Origin: Bacteroidales bacterium
Lineage (GTDB): Bacteria > Bacteroidota > Bacteroidia > Bacteroidales > UBA4417
Length of the DNA stretch: 6,653 nt
Direction of reading: 5' to 3'
NCBI GenBank assembly: GCA_025350385.1
Contig: JANXXZ010000254.1
Coordinates: forward strand, 1 to 6,653
Positions 5,634-6,653 of the stretch are shown here, piece by piece. Position numbers and translations under genes: made by a program. How positions within the stretch are numbered: the stretch's first letter is position 1; each line of letters begins with the position of its first letter. The notes under the pieces are model-generated. The model ran no database searches. It had not been told where the DNA came from and saw only the letters and a program-made list of their open reading frames with translations.

Positions 5634-5642
5634 GATTTTCAG

Positions 5643-5717
5643 TGGGAGCACATGGATTCGAACCAAGGACCCTCTGCTTGTAAGGCAGATGCTCTGAACC
5701 AGCTGAGCTATGCTCCC
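5643..5717 (-). tRNA. tRNA-Val (anticodon TAC)
   Basis: Read on the minus strand, the 75-nt gene has acceptor stem GGGAGCA/TGCTCCC with discriminator A, D-arm GCTC-AGCTGGTTCA-GAGC, anticodon arm TCTGC-CTTACAA-GCAGA with anticodon TAC (reads GUA and probably other Val codons), a 5-nt variable loop, and T-loop TTCGAAT. The strand is fixed by GGTTCGAATCC being on the minus strand. The 3' CCA is not encoded, as is common in Bacteroidota. One oddity is a T-T mismatch at the second pair of the T-stem (CTTGG against CCATG). The gene stands alone with its own promoter and terminator. Confidence 0.95.
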
Positions 5718-5732
5718 TTTTTTAAGAGGATG

Positions 5733-5763
5733 CAAAAGTAGTCATATTTTTGAAACCACCAAA
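5733..5763 (-). promoter_or_regulatory. Promoter of tRNA-Val
   Basis: On the minus strand, TTTG (5763-5760) and TACTTTTG (5740-5733) are separated by 19 bases, a very good match to the Bacteroidota TTTG-N19-TAnnTTTG promoter. The -7 box ends 15 bp before the first base of the tRNA, which leaves a short 5' leader. Confidence 0.8.
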
Positions 5764-5806
5764 TTCTTAGTCAAGTTTTTTCAACTTATTTTTATAGATT
5801 AAATAA

Positions 5807-5838
5807 TTTCCTTCATTCCCTGCTTACTGTTATCTTTG
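5807..5838 (+). promoter_or_regulatory. Promoter of the truncated TamL/BamA-like gene
   Basis: TATCTTTG (5831-5838) matches the -7 consensus, and TTTC (5807-5810) lies 20 bases upstream as an imperfect -33 element. The start codon proposed for the lipoprotein is 30 bp further on. This promoter diverges from that of the tRNA. Confidence 0.6.
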
Positions 5839-5868
5839 CTTGATTAACTGATAACGAAATAAATACTA

Positions 5869-6009
5869 TTGAATAAGAGAATAGCTCATATTATCCTGCT
5901 GATATTGTTTATGTTATCCCTTGCTGCCTGTCACCCGGCCCGCAAAGTTGAACGACGTGGCGGATACCTGCTTGTTAAAAACACGATTAAAAGCGTTACA
6001 AATCCGTAG
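5869..6009 (+). pseudogene. 5' fragment of a TamL/BamA-like outer-membrane lipoprotein
   Basis: From TTG at 5869 the frame reads (M)NKRIAHIILLILFML then lipobox LAAC (Cys21), HPARKVERRGG and YLLVKNTIK before a TAG at 6007. A lipobox followed closely by a Cys-x-P-x-R-K region and YLLxKNxI is how Bacteroidota TamL/BamA-type translocation lipoproteins begin; these are usually many hundreds of residues long and insert outer-membrane proteins. Here it ends after 46 residues, and no continuation of the family's POTRA or barrel sequence is found downstream in any frame I read. The TTG start is chosen because it gives the basic n-region; no ATG is available before the hydrophobic core. It could instead be a free-standing small lipoprotein. 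The family link rests on about 25 residues. Confidence 0.5.
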
Positions 6010-6653
6010 ATTTCCATATTACTTGTAGCACTTGTACTCGCAGTTAATTTAAGGTTACTCTACTTTGGACTCCAATTTTTAATTGCTATTTAACATAAAT
6101 ATCATTTCTCTTAACTTCGAAATTCACACGAAGTTATGCACAAGCAACTTTGCGAATTTTAGATTTCACATTAAGTAGAAACCGGTTGAAATTGCTGGGA
6201 TAACTAAAAATCCGAAACCAAGTTTGAATAATGAATTCAGACCAAAACCCCGCGATATGACCTCAAACCCAGGAAAAAACCGAAATTTTTTCTACAAACT
6301 TGATAAAGTCAACAATGTAACATGGCAGTGAAAATATGTTTTTATCGATTTAACTCGCACTACTTACACTTGTATGAGCAAGAACTATCTTTGGAAAACT
6401 ATAGGTCTTGGAAAACATTAATGTTCTCAATATTGTGTAATTGATTTAGCTCGTTTTGAATGCACATGATCGTGTTCAAAAGAAAATGTCCTATCAAAAT
6501 GAATGTATCATTATTTACTTATCATTAAAACTTATTATCAAGTTTCTGATTTTGGTCTTAGACATAACGACTGAATACAAAATTTTAAAGCAACGTTTCT
6601 AGTCAATAACCGACCGTCTTCATCAGGCACAGAACAGAAGTGATTATGTCAAA
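6010..6653. other. AT-rich stretch with no recognisable gene
   Basis: About 640 bp with frequent stops in all frames and no protein I recognise on either strand. Small structures include overlapping hairpins at 6112-6159 and a direct repeat TTGGAAAAC at 6391-6399 and 6408-6416, the first copy overlapping a TATCTTTG (6386-6393) that resembles a -7 box but has no -33 partner. Nothing marks clear ends of an insertion sequence. Confidence 0.5.
6112..6159. repeat. Overlapping, mutually exclusive hairpins
   Basis: TAACTTCG (6112-6119) pairs with CGAAGTTA (6129-6136) around a 9-base loop. The segment 6120-6135 can instead pair with AACTTTGCGAATTT (6146-6159), allowing for small bulges. The two folds share the CGAAGTT segment and cannot form together. 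The half-site TAACTTCG resembles arms of tyrosine-recombinase sites, but the spacing is shorter than in known ones. Confidence 0.45.

Noticed and set aside
5529..5640. Possible remnant of an integrase start next to the tRNA on the minus strand
   Set aside because: Only about 20 codons resemble anything, they stop quickly, and no repeat of the tRNA 3' end is found elsewhere in the window to mark an integrated island.
6112..6136. loxP-like site (TAACTTCG and CGAAGTTA)
   Set aside because: The half-sites match loxP arms for about 8 bases, but the distance between them is 9 rather than 16 bases, so a Cre/Xer-type site cannot be claimed.
6386..6416. TATCTTTG followed by repeated TTGGAAAAC as a promoter
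   Set aside because: No -33 partner at a suitable distance and no gene downstream within the window.

Overview
The window looks like chromosomal DNA of a Bacteroidota bacterium, probably of the Chitinophagaceae/Sphingobacteriia type. The evidence is the mix of protein families (a CusB-like adaptor with a DUF3347 lipoprotein and a small haem-binding CxxCH protein, DUF6943-like and DUF6266-like proteins, the start of a TamL/BamA-like lipoprotein), promoters of the Bacteroidota form TTTG-N19-TAnnTTTG, and A-rich sequence rather than Shine-Dalgarno sites before start codons. No family call was checked against a database; all rest on reading the translations.

Layout. Positions 1-2112 hold three tightly spaced + strand genes: the 3' part of an RND-efflux periplasmic adaptor with Met-rich tail, a DUF3347 lipoprotein, and a membrane-anchored CxxCH haem-binding protein. 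Together they look like the envelope end of a copper/silver efflux operon; the pump and outer-membrane genes would lie off the left edge. Positions 2113-2430 are AT-rich with no gene. Positions about 2430-3400 form a GC-richer, C-skewed block with no convincing protein but many inverted repeats, opening with two long adjacent hairpins. Positions 3463-3795 are a 333-bp nested inverted-repeat element: long purine-rich imperfect terminal repeats enclosing two further hairpins, like a MITE or a three-way-junction RNA.

Positions 3861-4499 carry a DUF6943-like gene broken by a frameshift and a 71-residue protein with two CxxC knuckles, closed by a terminator. Positions 4644-5484 hold a DUF6266-like gene with a promoter -7 box, three tandem 11-bp repeats in its leader and a strong terminator. 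Positions 5605-5763 are a complete minus-strand tRNA-Val(TAC) unit with promoter and terminator. From 5831 a promoter leads into a lipoprotein start resembling TamL/BamA that stops after 46 codons, followed by about 640 bp of AT-rich DNA with no recognisable gene.

The strongest candidates for something undescribed are the nested element at 3463-3795, the structured GC-rich block before it, and the repeat array in the DUF6266 leader. These are sequence observations; no function is shown.
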